From Algoriphagus faecimaris (GTDB lineage: Bacteria; Bacteroidota; Bacteroidia; Cytophagales; Cyclobacteriaceae): 53,900 nucleotides of DNA. The translations under genes and the position numbers were made by a program. The stretch covers positions 1 through 53,900 of the forward strand of contig NZ_FNAC01000034.1 in the NCBI RefSeq assembly GCF_900101705.1, in the 5' to 3' direction. Positions 1 to 8,563 of the stretch are shown here, piece after piece. The notes under the pieces were generated by a model. The model made no database searches and was not told the origin of the DNA. It saw only the letters and a program-made list of their open reading frames with translations. Numbering within the stretch: position 1 is the stretch's first letter; the number at the start of each line of letters is the position of its first letter.

Positions 1-315
1 GCTTGGCAAGTTCGAGAGAACTTTAAAGACCTCTTTGGATCTTCCTCTTTGTTTGCAACTTCGTCCTTGCTCAAATGGATGACCAATGCCTACAGCAGAA
101 AGATCGCTGAAATAGACAAAGTGGTAAATATGTTTAAAAGCCATCTAAATGGAGTTATAAATGCTTTGACAGAACGAATCTCAAATGCAATGGCTGAACG
201 CCTAAATGGTAAAATTCAAGAACTTAAAACAGTGGGTAGAGGATACCGTACTTTTACAAACTTTAGAAGTGCTATACTATTCTTTAACGGTGGTTTAAAC
301 TTATATCCTCACTAA
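1..315 (+). mobile_element. ISL3-family transposase, C-terminal part (cut by window edge)
   Basis: The reading frame is open from base 1 and ends at TAA 313-315, so only about the last 104 residues of a DDE transposase are visible. The segment S-N-A-M-A-E-R-L-N-G-K-I-Q followed by G-R-G-Y-R-T-F-T-N-F is the typical C-terminal block of ISL3 (IS204/IS1001/IS1096) transposases and holds the third catalytic acidic residue (Glu). A GTG or TTG start inside the fragment is not the true start. The element would cut and paste itself between inverted repeats. It ends the window on the left, so the rest of the element lies outside. Family call is firm; activity cannot be judged. Confidence 0.85.
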
Positions 316-330
316 CTTAAGGGTAGAACC
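316..330 (+). repeat. putative right inverted repeat of the ISL3 element
   Basis: Immediately after the transposase stop lies CTTAAGGGTAGAACC, which read inward is GGTTCTACCCTTAAG, a plausible terminal repeat starting with GG. The next eight bases (331-338, TTTTTTAA) are AT-rich and would suit the 8-bp target duplication usual for ISL3 elements. The left end is outside the window, so the pairing cannot be tested here. Confidence 0.4.
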
Positions 331-591
331 TTTTTTAACGAGCAATTTTTAAGCAATTGCAAGATTTCTGGAGCCAAGGGGGTGTTTTTCATGCACGAAA
401 AATCTCGATCTCGAGATTTTATTAGCTAGTCTCAGGTATACCATTTTCTTCCTTGGCCTTCGTTCGAAGTATATGCATATATCTTCAATCGGCCGCCTTG
501 AAACTTGCATACCTGATACTTTTTCTGCAAGCCCTAAATTAGAAAGCTGAAGTAAGAAACCTTAAAATCTCAAACTCCAGCTTTCAACCCT
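331..591. other. non-coding spacer with inverted repeats
   Basis: No convincing gene. It holds a perfect 10-bp inverted repeat (399-420) and a looser pair, CAGGTAT at 433-439 against ATACCTG at 509-515, which could fold the intervening 70 bases into a hairpin. The spacer separates the insertion sequence from the stop codon of the leftward DUF4301 gene. Confidence 0.5.
399..420. repeat. perfect 10-bp inverted repeat
   Basis: AAAATCTCGA, two bases, then TCGAGATTTT: the arms are exact reverse complements. There is no T-tract directly after it, so it is not a standard terminator. It could be an operator, a cruciform or a transposon relic; nothing else in the sequence decides between these. Confidence 0.6.
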
Positions 592-2103
592 TTACTGATG
601 TTCGTCCCTGAGTAAATCGTTGACCGTTTTCACCGGATTGAATGTAATGAGTGGCACCTCTACAAATAGGGTATTCCAATCTGACATGGCACCATTCCAT
701 AAGCCTGGCAATTCTAAAGCTTTCAATTCTCTTCCACTTTTTGATTTTTCGGTGATGAAGCCGGTATCCATATCCCTGTACTGTATCAAGTCAAATTTCT
801 CACCTTTATAATTCTTGGTGCCACAGACCAAATCTACGGGATTGAAGTGGGTAGCCGCCTGAAGGTGTCCTGTAGAAACGGGATCATTCATGTCGATTTG
901 GGCTGTTTCTAAGATTTGTAGGGACTGGCTGCCGTCTTTCTCCAAGACCCAAAAGGGTCCACCACCAGGTTCGCCGGTATTTCGTACCATTCCACAAATT
1001 CTGATAGGGCGATTAAGTTTCTTTTTCAAAAATTTAGCCTGATCTACTTCTCGTTGTGCCTCGAAATCATCGGGAAGCCGGGCTCCAAGTTCTTGGGTGA
1101 ATACCTTTTTAGATACATTTAAGGTATTGGTAGAAGTTTCCAGATCAAGTTTTTTAAGCGCGTCAAATACCTTTTCTTGAATCTCCAAAAGTACTCCGCC
1201 AATCGCTATTTTGTAATTTTTGGTTGTTTCTTTTAATCGATCAGGAACGACATTATCGATATTTTTGATAAAAATTAGATCGGCATCTATGTCATTCAAG
1301 TTTTCCAACAAGGCTCCATGACCGGCAGGTCTGAATAGAATGTCCCCATTTTCCTCCAAGAAAGGTTCGTTTTCCATTGTCACCGCTATGGTGTCGGTAG
1401 ATTTCTTTTGCTGAGAATAGGTGACCTTAAAGGTTAGCCCACTATCGGCTTCAAGTTGAGGAAGGATGGCCGCAATTTCTTTTTTGAATTTCTCTTCGTG
1501 TTCGGGAGAAACCGTAAAATGAATCTGTACCGTTTTGTCTTTGCCCACGGCATACTGAGTGCCTTCGATGAGGTGTTCATGGGCGGGGGTGCGCTTGGAG
1601 TCGCCATAGCTGTGGAAGCGCAGTAGGCCCTTGGGAAGATTGCCATAGCCCAACCCATCATCTTGAAGTAAGGTTGCGATGATCTCTTTGTAATCCTTTC
1701 GGTCTATACAGTCGTCTATACTCGTACCTTTTTCCTTCAATGCTTGGTTTAGCTCAGGATAAAAAGCGAACTTTTCGATCTGATTGATGAATTTTTGGAC
1801 AAAAGGGCTGGACGATAAATCCCCGTCTCCTTCGAGAAAACCGAACAAGTCCTTAAACATCCTGGATGCCGCGCCGGATGCGGGAACAAATTTTACCACT
1901 TCGATTTTTGAGGCTTTTTCGGGATAGGAGTGTAGGTGATTTTGGATCTCCTCATCACTCAATACCTTTATTCCATGATCGGGAGTCGCAGGTCCTGTTA
2001 TTTTCAAAAAAGGAAAACCATTCTTAAAATTTTCAATTTGTTGGGAAACTTGCTCAGGATTCATGCCTTGAGCACTTATTTTCGCTTGTAGTCCGTTGTT
2101 CAT
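592..2103 (-). CDS. DUF4301 family protein
   Basis: A 503-residue soluble protein with no signal peptide, recognised as the Bacteroidota DUF4301 family. The N-terminal part carries V-K-F-V-P-A-S-G-A-A-S-R-M-F-K (about residues 70-84), like the glycine-rich nucleotide loop of sugar-nucleotide transferases. A second block around residues 260-290 reads F-R-P-A-G-H-G-A-L-L-E-N-L-N, then D-A-D-L-I-F-I-K-N-I-D-N, resembling the acceptor and metal-binding strand of UDP-sugar pyrophosphorylases. A nucleotidyltransferase-like fold is therefore an inference; the reaction is not known. The ATG start at 2103 lies about 80 bases after pxpC, so it may be the last gene of that unit or stand alone. Confidence 0.8.
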   Translation of the reverse strand: MNNGLQAKISAQGMNPEQVSQQIENFKNGFPFLKITGPATPDHGIKVLSDEEIQNHLHSYPEKASKIEVVKFVPASGAASRMFKDLFGFLEGDGDLSSSPFVQKFINQIEKFAFYPELNQALKEKGTSIDDCIDRKDYKEIIATLLQDDGLGYGNLPKGLLRFHSYGDSKRTPAHEHLIEGTQYAVGKDKTVQIHFTVSPEHEEKFKKEIAAILPQLEADSGLTFKVTYSQQKKSTDTIAVTMENEPFLEENGDILFRPAGHGALLENLNDIDADLIFIKNIDNVVPDRLKETTKNYKIAIGGVLLEIQEKVFDALKKLDLETSTNTLNVSKKVFTQELGARLPDDFEAQREVDQAKFLKKKLNRPIRICGMVRNTGEPGGGPFWVLEKDGSQSLQILETAQIDMNDPVSTGHLQAATHFNPVDLVCGTKNYKGEKFDLIQYRDMDTGFITEKSKSGRELKALELPGLWNGAMSDWNTLFVEVPLITFNPVKTVNDLLRDEHQ

Positions 2104-2184
2104 CGCTTGATTTTTAGTGGTAAATTCCGAATATAATTCACCTGAGTTTCTATCTCAATAGTTCTTTGATTTTTTTACTGTTAT

Positions 2185-3057
2185 TTAAAACTGTTGGAGT
2201 TTTAACCTGAAGAATGATCCTGCTGGTTTTTGAGCTAGAATAGAAAGATCTTCTTCGCAAATTTGAAGGATTCTCGGGTAGCCTCCTGTAACTTGGGCAT
2301 CTTGCATCAGCAAAATCAGTTTACCACTTGGAGTCAGTTGTACTGTTCCAGGAAATACAGGTGCGGTAGAAATGGAGTTTAGTTCATTAGTAAATGGACT
2401 TTCCAACTGAATCCCCATCCTGTTTCTTATTTGAGTCACCTGAAACTTCATCGATAAAAGCTCTTTCTTTACGGCATCACTGAGTAAATTCCATTCCGGT
2501 CCGGGATAAGCATTTACGGATTCCTGCTTTTGATAGGCTCGTGAGAAATTGGGTTTGGCTTGTAGGTGAAACTGAGGAACTTCATGATTGGTAAAATACA
2601 TGATTTGATCTCCTTTAGAAAACTGTGTTTTTGATGTGATTCCACGAAAAAAACTTCTGGATCCCAATTGTAATTCACTTTGAAAGCCATGCCTAATTCC
2701 AAGATACAATATGGCTCCTTGTTCAAACTTCCCGATTTCCAAATGACTACTTTCAGGAATTTCCAAAAGGCTTATTTCTGTTAATGGATTTCCGTTTAAT
2801 TTCACTTGAGCTTTAGCTCCGGCAATGCAAATTAAGGTCGGCGAGGGAAAATTGAGCAGCAAACCGGGTTGCGATACCTCTAATACAGCCGCATTTTCAG
2901 GATTTCGGAGTATATGATTGACCCATAGAAAGGCCCGAATATCTGAAGGTGCAGAGGCCGGTATCCCCAGTTGACCCCATCCCTTTCTTCCCTGATCTAC
3001 GACTTGTACACCGGGTGGCGTTTTTAGAATTTCTGCAAATGCCGGATCCCTTATCAT
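2185..3057 (-). CDS. pxpC: 5-oxoprolinase subunit C (biotin-dependent carboxyltransferase-like)
   Basis: A 290-residue KipA/PxpC-family protein. PxpABC hydrolyses 5-oxoproline (pyroglutamate) to glutamate with ATP; PxpC contributes the carboxyltransferase-like subunit together with PxpB. The family block near the N-terminus is V-V-D-Q-G-R-K-G-W-G-Q-L-G-I-P-A-S-A-P-S-D, and the C-terminal T-G-G-Y-P-R-I is also typical. The ATG overlaps the stop of pxpB by four bases (ATGA), which points to translational coupling. At 290 residues it is near the usual length. The third gene of a leftward pxpA-pxpB-pxpC operon. The pyroglutamate function rests on family knowledge. Confidence 0.9.
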   Translation of the reverse strand: MIRDPAFAEILKTPPGVQVVDQGRKGWGQLGIPASAPSDIRAFLWVNHILRNPENAAVLEVSQPGLLLNFPSPTLICIAGAKAQVKLNGNPLTEISLLEIPESSHLEIGKFEQGAILYLGIRHGFQSELQLGSRSFFRGITSKTQFSKGDQIMYFTNHEVPQFHLQAKPNFSRAYQKQESVNAYPGPEWNLLSDAVKKELLSMKFQVTQIRNRMGIQLESPFTNELNSISTAPVFPGTVQLTPSGKLILLMQDAQVTGGYPRILQICEEDLSILAQKPAGSFFRLKLQQF

Positions 3058-3746
3058 ATGGTCTCGATGGTTGAACGGACACTTGATTCGAACTCTGCCC
3101 TGGAAATGGGTTCAAATCTGAGTTGATCACCCATTTGAAAAGGAAACGGAATCTTTGAACTGAAGTCAAAAAGTGATACTGGCGTCCTCCCAATGACATG
3201 CCAGCCCCCGGGACTTGCCTGAGGGTAGATACCCGTCTGATCTCCTCCGATAGCTACCGACCCAGTAGGAATGTTGCGGTCAGGAATGGATTTTCGAGCT
3301 GTAGCCAATCGAGGATCGAGTCCTGACAAATATGGAAATCCGGGAAGAAAGCCGATAAAATGAATGCGATAGCTTGGTGAAGTATGAAGGTTAACTAGCT
3401 CTTCGACAGCTAGCCCTTTTGAATAAGCTAAAGCTTCTAGATCGAAGCCAAATTGGGGATCATAGCAAACGGGGATTTTCCATACCTGATTTGAAAGCGC
3501 TGATGGCTTTACTTTAATATTTTCCAAAAATCGATCGAGTCGCTCTTGGTCTTTTTGGGCTTTCCACAAAATAGAAACACTTCGATAGCCTGATCGGATG
3601 TCCTCTACAGCGGCATGAAACTCGATTTGAATGTTTTTGAGGTACTCGATTTTCAATGCCAACAACGCATCTGATATTTTAAAGTCCCAACTCAGTTCAC
3701 TGATTCTGGGAGAGATATGCTTTATGACTGGTTTTAAGTCCACCAT
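3054..3746 (-). CDS. pxpB: 5-oxoprolinase subunit B (KipI-like)
   Basis: A 230-residue PxpB/KipI-family protein, forming the complex with PxpC in pyroglutamate hydrolysis. The diagnostic block around residues 130-195 is present: F-L-P-G-F-P-Y-L, then G-S-V-A-I-G-G-D-Q-T-G-I-Y-P, S-P-G-G-W and G-R-T-P. The start ATG at 3746 lies inside the end of pxpA (13-base overlap) and the stop overlaps pxpC by four bases, so all three are likely made from one message. In Bacillus a homologue (KipI) inhibits the sporulation kinase KinA, but in this gene order the metabolic role is far more likely. Confidence 0.9.
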   Translation of the reverse strand: MVDLKPVIKHISPRISELSWDFKISDALLALKIEYLKNIQIEFHAAVEDIRSGYRSVSILWKAQKDQERLDRFLENIKVKPSALSNQVWKIPVCYDPQFGFDLEALAYSKGLAVEELVNLHTSPSYRIHFIGFLPGFPYLSGLDPRLATARKSIPDRNIPTGSVAIGGDQTGIYPQASPGGWHVIGRTPVSLFDFSSKIPFPFQMGDQLRFEPISRAEFESSVRSTIETI

Positions 3747-4444
3747 TTTTGTCTGATTTTTGGGAGAAAGGCCAATATGCCGGGATTATCTCCATGGAAA
3801 CAAACCGTATTAGCAGAAAGCGATAGCTGGCTACCACTAGAACTAATTAAAAAGCCTTGCTCTATAAAGGGCTGAAGGTGTTTTTCTATCGAAGTGAAAT
3901 CCGTTAACAGGGAATTTTCAGCAGCACGGGAAAGCAATTGATAATCATCCCTATAAACTCGATCACCAAAAATCTCCTTTCTGACGGGTACTTGCCTTTC
4001 TAGGGCTGATTTTTCTATTTCAGAATGCGGAGGAACAAACAGACAAATACCAGGATACGCTGTAGCGATAAAATCAGAGAGTTTTCCTGCCAATTCAGTA
4101 TTTTTTGCGGCATCATTATACAAAGCTCCATGAAACTTGATATGATCCATAGGTAGTTCCAAACGCTCAGACACGGACAAATACAATTCTATTTGGCTTT
4201 GAATACTTTGGATGAGGTCTTTTGAATCGAGAGTAAGAGACTTCCGGCCAAAGTTTCTCGGATCTGGATAGGAGGGATGGGCTCCAGCTTTTTTGCCTTG
4301 AGCCTTGATTTTGATCAGCGTTTGCTCAATACTTTTCTGATCTCCAACATGACCTCCACAGGCCACACTTGCAGCATCGATAAAAGGAATGATGAGTTCT
4401 TCATTGGCGATTCCTTCGCCTAGGTCACAGTTGATTTCTAACAA
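3734..4444 (-). CDS. pxpA: 5-oxoprolinase subunit A (LamB/YcsF family)
   Basis: A 236-residue member of the LamB/YcsF family, the subunit that opens the activated 5-oxoproline ring. Visible family motifs: N-C-D-L-G-E at residues 5-10, C-G-G-H-V-G-D at 29-35, G-A-H-P-S-Y-P-D at 54-61 and K-F-H-G-A-L-Y-N near 103-110. The start is TTG at 4444; no ATG is in frame just upstream, and this start places the N-C-D-L-G-E motif where the family has it. First gene of the pxp operon. Unlike many pxp loci no obvious transporter gene lies next to it. Confidence 0.9.
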   Translation of the reverse strand: MLEINCDLGEGIANEELIIPFIDAASVACGGHVGDQKSIEQTLIKIKAQGKKAGAHPSYPDPRNFGRKSLTLDSKDLIQSIQSQIELYLSVSERLELPMDHIKFHGALYNDAAKNTELAGKLSDFIATAYPGICLFVPPHSEIEKSALERQVPVRKEIFGDRVYRDDYQLLSRAAENSLLTDFTSIEKHLQPFIEQGFLISSSGSQLSLSANTVCFHGDNPGILAFLPKIRQKWWT

Positions 4445-4523
4445 AATGAATAGGAATTAATTCGATTAGTTCAAGGTACAAAAGAATTTGCTTGTGTGGA
4501 GTTTGAATGTATTGAAATTGGAA

Positions 4524-4555
4524 TTTGACATGAATTTCGGCATTTTTTAATTTTG
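4524..4555 (+). promoter_or_regulatory. Bacteroidota-type promoter for the THX gene
   Basis: TTTG at 4524-4527, a 20-base spacer, and TAATTTTG at 4548-4555, an exact match to the TAnnTTTG -7 element of Bacteroidota sigma-ABfr. Transcription would start near 4562, giving a leader of roughly 20 bases before the ATG at 4585. Confidence 0.6.
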
Positions 4556-4584
4556 GGTATGTTTCACTAAAATCAATAATCTAT

Positions 4585-4713
4585 ATGGGAAAAGGAGACT
4601 TGAAAACCAAAAGAGGAAAGATTAACCGAGGAACTTTCGGTGCGAGCAGACCCAAAACAGAAGCCAACAAAAAGACCCGTCGTGAGCGTATGGGACAGGA
4701 TAAAAATGATTGA
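4585..4713 (+). CDS. 30S ribosomal protein THX
   Basis: A 42-residue, very basic protein starting M-G-K-G-D-L-K-T-K-R-G-K and continuing with G-T-F-G-A-S-R-P-K. This is the pattern of the short THX protein that binds the head of the small ribosomal subunit in Thermus and is annotated in many Bacteroidota. About one third of the residues are Lys or Arg. The ATG at 4585 has a good promoter about 30 bases upstream, and a hairpin terminator follows directly, so it is a stand-alone gene. The gene is shorter than usual ORF cut-offs and easily missed. Confidence 0.85.
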   Translation: MGKGDLKTKRGKINRGTFGASRPKTEANKKTRRERMGQDKND

Positions 4714-4721
4714 AAGGAAAG

Positions 4722-4744
4722 GGGAGTTTCGGCTCCCTTTTTTT
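4722..4744 (+). terminator. intrinsic terminator after THX
   Basis: GGGAG (4722-4726), loop TTTCGG, CTCCC (4733-4737), followed by seven T. It lies 8 bases after the THX stop and overlaps the stop of the leftward gene that ends at 4743. Confidence 0.8.
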
Positions 4745-5252
4745 ATAAATTATTGTAATGCTTTATTAACTCATTGAGCTGTTTGAAATCCAGATTTCCT
4801 TTCGATAATCTGAGATGATGCATGATGGCCAAAGATTTTTTCATTCTGCTTTCGGAGTTTTTGACTTTGACTACCAAGTGGATCAAACTTCGCTGCTTTC
4901 CGGGAGTCAATCCTTCAAAATAGCTTCTTCCGTCTTCATCTTGGTCCAAGAGGACTTGAAACTCTTCGGGAACCTCTTGACCAAACTCGCTTTCATCCTT
5001 TTCCAATTTAACTTGGACTACCGTTCCTAAATCCAATCCAAGGTTTTTTCTGTGCTCCTGATTTACCATCAGGTAATAATAGGCCTTGGCTTTAATCAGT
5101 GCCATATGAAATGGGCCTGTGGATTCCAGCCAAACCAAAACCCGAGAATTACCTTTTCTGATGTAGTTTTCAGCTATAGAATCGGGTACTGCAAGATGAT
5201 ATTGCCAGTGATTGAAATCAAATTTTTGGAGTTTAGCAGTAAAGGAATCCAT
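4743..5252 (-). CDS. DUF1905 / YdeI-OmpD-associated family protein
   Basis: A 169-residue soluble protein. The N-terminal half (about residues 7-90) has the DUF1905 fold pattern with V-L-V-W-L-E and a G-L-D-L-G-T-V-V-Q-V-K-L strand; the C-terminal half (about 95-165) matches the YdeI/OmpD-associated domain with F-E-G-L-T-P-G-K-Q-R-S-L-I-H-L-V. Family members are loosely called bacteriocin-protection proteins, but their biochemical role is unproven. It is divergent from the aminotransferase gene (76 bases between the start codons) and converges on THX. Confidence 0.75.
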   Translation of the reverse strand: MDSFTAKLQKFDFNHWQYHLAVPDSIAENYIRKGNSRVLVWLESTGPFHMALIKAKAYYYLMVNQEHRKNLGLDLGTVVQVKLEKDESEFGQEVPEEFQVLLDQDEDGRSYFEGLTPGKQRSLIHLVVKVKNSESRMKKSLAIMHHLRLSKGNLDFKQLNELIKHYNNL

Positions 5253-5327
5253 TTCAGTTTTGATATTGCTTTATGAAGTTTCTATCTTCCGATTCAATCT
5301 TTTTCCTAAAATAGTATTTTCTGCCTA

Positions 5328-6482
5328 ATGAATATCCGCTCAAAACTCCCAAATACCGGAACGACGATTTTTACAGTGATGTCAAAGATGGCCCAAGAAT
5401 TTGAAGCCATCAATCTTTCCCAAGGGTTTCCGGGATTTGGAGCGGATCCTAATTTATTGAATTTGGTGGAAAAATATACTTCAGCGGGTTACAATCAATA
5501 CGCTCCCATGAGTGGAATAGAGGCATTGAGGATGAATTTGGCCAAGAAGACGGCTCATTGTTATGGATATTTACCAGACTACGAGGATGAAGTTACGATC
5601 ACTTCCGGTGCTACAGAGGCTTTGTTTGCGTCAATCTGCGCTGTCCTCAGACCAGGAGATGAGGCTTTGATTTTAGAGCCGGCTTATGACAGTTACGAAG
5701 CTGCAATTATCTTAAACGGTGGAGTTCCGATTCACATCCCTCTGAATAAAGAAGATTTTTCGGTGGATTGGGAGCGGGTAAAATCCTCCATTTCTTTCAA
5801 GACCAAGTTGATTGTAATCAATACGCCCCATAACCCGACTGGTTATGTCTGGAGCGAAAAGGATATGCAAAGTCTAAAGGAGATCATCCGGGATAGAAAT
5901 ATTTTTGTGGTCAGTGACGAGGTTTATGAACATATAATTTTTGACGGCAGAAAACACTTATCATTGATGGGGGATGAGGAATTAAGGGAGAAGTCTTTTG
6001 TTTGTGGTTCCTTCGGAAAGACTTTTCATGTCACTGGTTGGAAAGTAGGTTATTGTATTGCTCCCAAAGAATTGACAGTTGAATTCAGGAAAATTCATCA
6101 ATTCTTGACATTCAGCACTGTAACGCCGATTCAATATGCCCTTGCAGAATACATGGAAAATCCCAAGCATTATTTGGCCATACCCACCTTTTATGAAAAG
6201 AAAAGAAATCTATTTTTAGAAGGTTTGAAAAAAACCGAATTGAAATTTAGTGCCACCCAAGGTAGCTTTTTCCAAACGGTCAGTTATGGTCACTTGTCCC
6301 AAAAAGGAGATAAACAATTGGCAGAAGACATGTGCAAAGAGCTGAAAGTTGCTTGTATCCCAGTTTCTTCATTTTACCATGATTCGACCGATAATCAATT
6401 CATTCGATTTTGCTTTGCCAAAGAAGAGCAAGAACTTGAGGAAGCGCTCCATCGACTTCTTCGTCTTGAGGAAATTCTTTGA
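5328..6482 (+). CDS. methionine aminotransferase (PLP-dependent, fold type I)
   Basis: A 384-residue class I/II aminotransferase, closest in pattern to YbdL-type methionine aminotransferases, which transfer the amino group of methionine to a 2-oxo acid (last step of methionine salvage). Visible: N-L-S-Q-G-F-P-G-F at 29-37, N-T-P-H-N-P-T-G at 165-172, S-D-E-V-Y-E-H at 196-202, and the PLP lysine in G-S-F-G-K-T-F-H at K231. Full length. The stop codon TGA (6480-6482) directly abuts the stop of the leftward ThuA gene. Kynurenine or aromatic aminotransferase activity is a possible alternative within the same subfamily. Confidence 0.85.
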   Translation: MNIRSKLPNTGTTIFTVMSKMAQEFEAINLSQGFPGFGADPNLLNLVEKYTSAGYNQYAPMSGIEALRMNLAKKTAHCYGYLPDYEDEVTITSGATEALFASICAVLRPGDEALILEPAYDSYEAAIILNGGVPIHIPLNKEDFSVDWERVKSSISFKTKLIVINTPHNPTGYVWSEKDMQSLKEIIRDRNIFVVSDEVYEHIIFDGRKHLSLMGDEELREKSFVCGSFGKTFHVTGWKVGYCIAPKELTVEFRKIHQFLTFSTVTPIQYALAEYMENPKHYLAIPTFYEKKRNLFLEGLKKTELKFSATQGSFFQTVSYGHLSQKGDKQLAEDMCKELKVACIPVSSFYHDSTDNQFIRFCFAKEEQELEEALHRLLRLEEIL

Positions 6483-7409
6483 TCAGTTTCCAACGGGGGT
6501 TTCATCGCATTCTACATCACCTACCACATATTGCAATCCATCCAAATAAAACTGAAGTAAATCAGGGTTTTCAAAGCTTTGGGCATTGTGAGATGGCGAA
6601 GCATAAAGTACTTTTCCCTTGCCCTCTGATCTGATCCAAGCGACATAAGTTTTTTCTCTTGGGTCCCTTTGCCCATTGCGCTGCCTTTCTATCTCCGAAT
6701 TCTTAAAATAGAGCAAAGGCTTAAAATCTCCAGTTTCATAGGCATTCTTATAAAAATAAGGCTCATCTGTATGGACAAACCCTTCCTTGGGAAAAGCCTG
6801 TACCAAAGGATGCTCGGGATCCTCTAAATACACACGGAATGATTGCTGCGGGGGATGATAGTCAAAGCTTCCGCCTACCAATCTTCCAAAATCATCCGAA
6901 GAGTTTAGTGTGGTAATTCCGCCATGAAGGACCATTAATCCTCCGCCATTGCTGACGTATTCCAAGAGATTTTTTTCCAGTTCTAAGGCTTTTTGCATCA
7001 GCAGGACCGAATCTCCTTTAGGCTGCTCCCGTAGCTTATCCCAAAAGAGATTGCGGTGCTCTGGTTTAGAACAGGTATTGTTAAGAATGACTGCGTCAAA
7101 TTTTTGAAGGTTTTCTTTTTCAAATTCTTGAATGTTTGTACTGCCTGTCATTTGGAAAGCCCCACTCTTTTGACCGATGATTTTGAGCATTTCTTCAGTA
7201 TGAGGAATCACCCAATGCTCAAAACCAGTATGAAGCGAAAAAATCAAGATGCGTTTAGTACCAGAATGCTTAAATTGGGGACTTTCGGGTGTTAGTTGAG
7301 CTATTTTTTCCCTCCAAGACTCATCCAAGGCAACTTCCTTAAGATCTTGCGCATAGGATTCAGAGAAATGAATTAAGAAAATGATTCCAAAAATCAGGTA
7401 CTTTTTCAT
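6483..7409 (-). CDS. secreted ThuA-domain protein
   Basis: The 308-residue product begins with a signal peptide (M-K-K-Y-L-I-F-G, cleavage after S-Y-A), which fixes the start at ATG 7409; the frame stays open further upstream, but that would overlap the divergent gene. The ThuA (trehalose utilisation) domain has a class I glutamine amidotransferase-like fold: R-I-L-I-F-S-L-H-T-G-F-E-H-W near the N-terminus, A-V-I-L-N-N-T-C, G-G-G-L-M-V-L-H-G-G, and D-H-P-L-like D-P-E-H-P-L-V. Such proteins occur in sugar-utilisation loci. The head-to-head PmoA-family gene fits that. Substrate unknown. Confidence 0.8.
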   Translation of the reverse strand: MKKYLIFGIIFLIHFSESYAQDLKEVALDESWREKIAQLTPESPQFKHSGTKRILIFSLHTGFEHWVIPHTEEMLKIIGQKSGAFQMTGSTNIQEFEKENLQKFDAVILNNTCSKPEHRNLFWDKLREQPKGDSVLLMQKALELEKNLLEYVSNGGGLMVLHGGITTLNSSDDFGRLVGGSFDYHPPQQSFRVYLEDPEHPLVQAFPKEGFVHTDEPYFYKNAYETGDFKPLLYFKNSEIERQRNGQRDPREKTYVAWIRSEGKGKVLYASPSHNAQSFENPDLLQFYLDGLQYVVGDVECDETPVGN

Positions 7410-7491
7410 AAACTTGAATATTGTGTAAATTGATAAGGTTGGAGTTTTAAATTCCAAATCGTCACTCATACCCCAATAACCTGAAAATTTT

Positions 7492-8475
7492 ATGTCTATC
7501 AAAAGAATATTGTTTGGAGTGTATTTTTTGGTTTTAATCTCTACCAATTCCTACTCACAAGACGTGTCACTGAAAGAAACGCCGCAGGGTTTTCAGTTTT
7601 TAATTGGCGATAATCCTGTTTTAACCTATCAATCGACAACTGCTGAGGTACCCCAAGGAGTGAATAAGGCCTTTGCGAAGTCTGGATTTATCCATCCTCT
7701 GATCAGCTTGGCTGGACAGGTTTTGACAAGTATTCAGCCGGAGGATCATTATCATCATTATGGTATTTGGGGACCGTGGACACGGGCCACCATCGAAGGA
7801 AGAGAAGTTGACTTCTGGAATATAGGAGATGAAAAGGGTAGGGTTGATTTTTCAGAGGTATTGGAAAAAGAAGAAGGTAATGACTTGGCTAGGATTGTAG
7901 TCAAGCAGATCCATCAGGATCTAACTGCTACCTCCGAGAACAAAAAAGTGGCTTTGGAGGAAATCCTTTCCGTAACAGTGACGGCTATTGACTCTTCCCG
8001 TTATCAAGTTGATTACTTGAGTAAGTTTTGGACTTTGGTTCCCAGTGGAATGACCCTAGATCAATACCGATACGGAGGAGGAATTTTTATTCGAGCTGTT
8101 TCTTCTTGGGGAGAGCGTAATAGCCAAGTGTTGACTTCTGAAATGAAATCCAGAGATGAAGCAGATGATACCCGCGCTCGATGGGTGATTTTGAGAGGAG
8201 AAAGCTCCTCCTCTTCTGGTCAAAGTGGGATTTTATTTTTAAGCCATTCCGATAATTGGGATCATCCTGAGCCTTTACGGGTTTGGCCATCATATACTTA
8301 TGAGGGTCTAGGCAATGTTTTTTTGGGTTTTAGCCCCATCAAAGAGAAGGAATGGCGCCTTACTTTTGGTGAAAAGTATCAATTGGCCTACAGAATGATC
8401 ATCTTTGACGGAGACATGAGTGCTGAGGAAGCGGATCAATTTTGGAATGACTTCGTTCACCAAAGAGGAAACTGA
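7492..8475 (+). CDS. secreted PmoA family protein (DUF6807)
   Basis: A 327-residue protein with a signal peptide (cleavage near Y-S-Q). The family block D-H-Y-H-H-Y-G-I-W-G-P-W-T (about residues 85-97) and the later E-A-D-Q-F-W-N-D-F near the C-terminus mark the PmoA/DUF6807 family, which despite its name is not methane monooxygenase. It is common in Bacteroidota and Planctomycetes next to ThuA and sugar dehydrogenase genes. The histidine cluster could bind a metal or a sugar. Its function is unknown; divergent from the ThuA gene, so a shared regulatory region of about 80 bases is likely. Confidence 0.75.
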   Translation: MSIKRILFGVYFLVLISTNSYSQDVSLKETPQGFQFLIGDNPVLTYQSTTAEVPQGVNKAFAKSGFIHPLISLAGQVLTSIQPEDHYHHYGIWGPWTRATIEGREVDFWNIGDEKGRVDFSEVLEKEEGNDLARIVVKQIHQDLTATSENKKVALEEILSVTVTAIDSSRYQVDYLSKFWTLVPSGMTLDQYRYGGGIFIRAVSSWGERNSQVLTSEMKSRDEADDTRARWVILRGESSSSSGQSGILFLSHSDNWDHPEPLRVWPSYTYEGLGNVFLGFSPIKEKEWRLTFGEKYQLAYRMIIFDGDMSAEEADQFWNDFVHQRGN

Positions 8476-8563
8476 AGAGTTATTCTTTTCCAGTAGTGAG
8501 GCTCGGTTTAATTCTAAACAGGAGCTTTCTTTTGTCAGTTAATCTAACACAGACTTTATTTTT

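Noticed and set aside
6480..6485. Back-to-back stop codons forming TGATCA at the convergent aminotransferase and ThuA genes
   Set aside because: A chance palindrome from two abutting TGA stops; no sign of a regulatory role.
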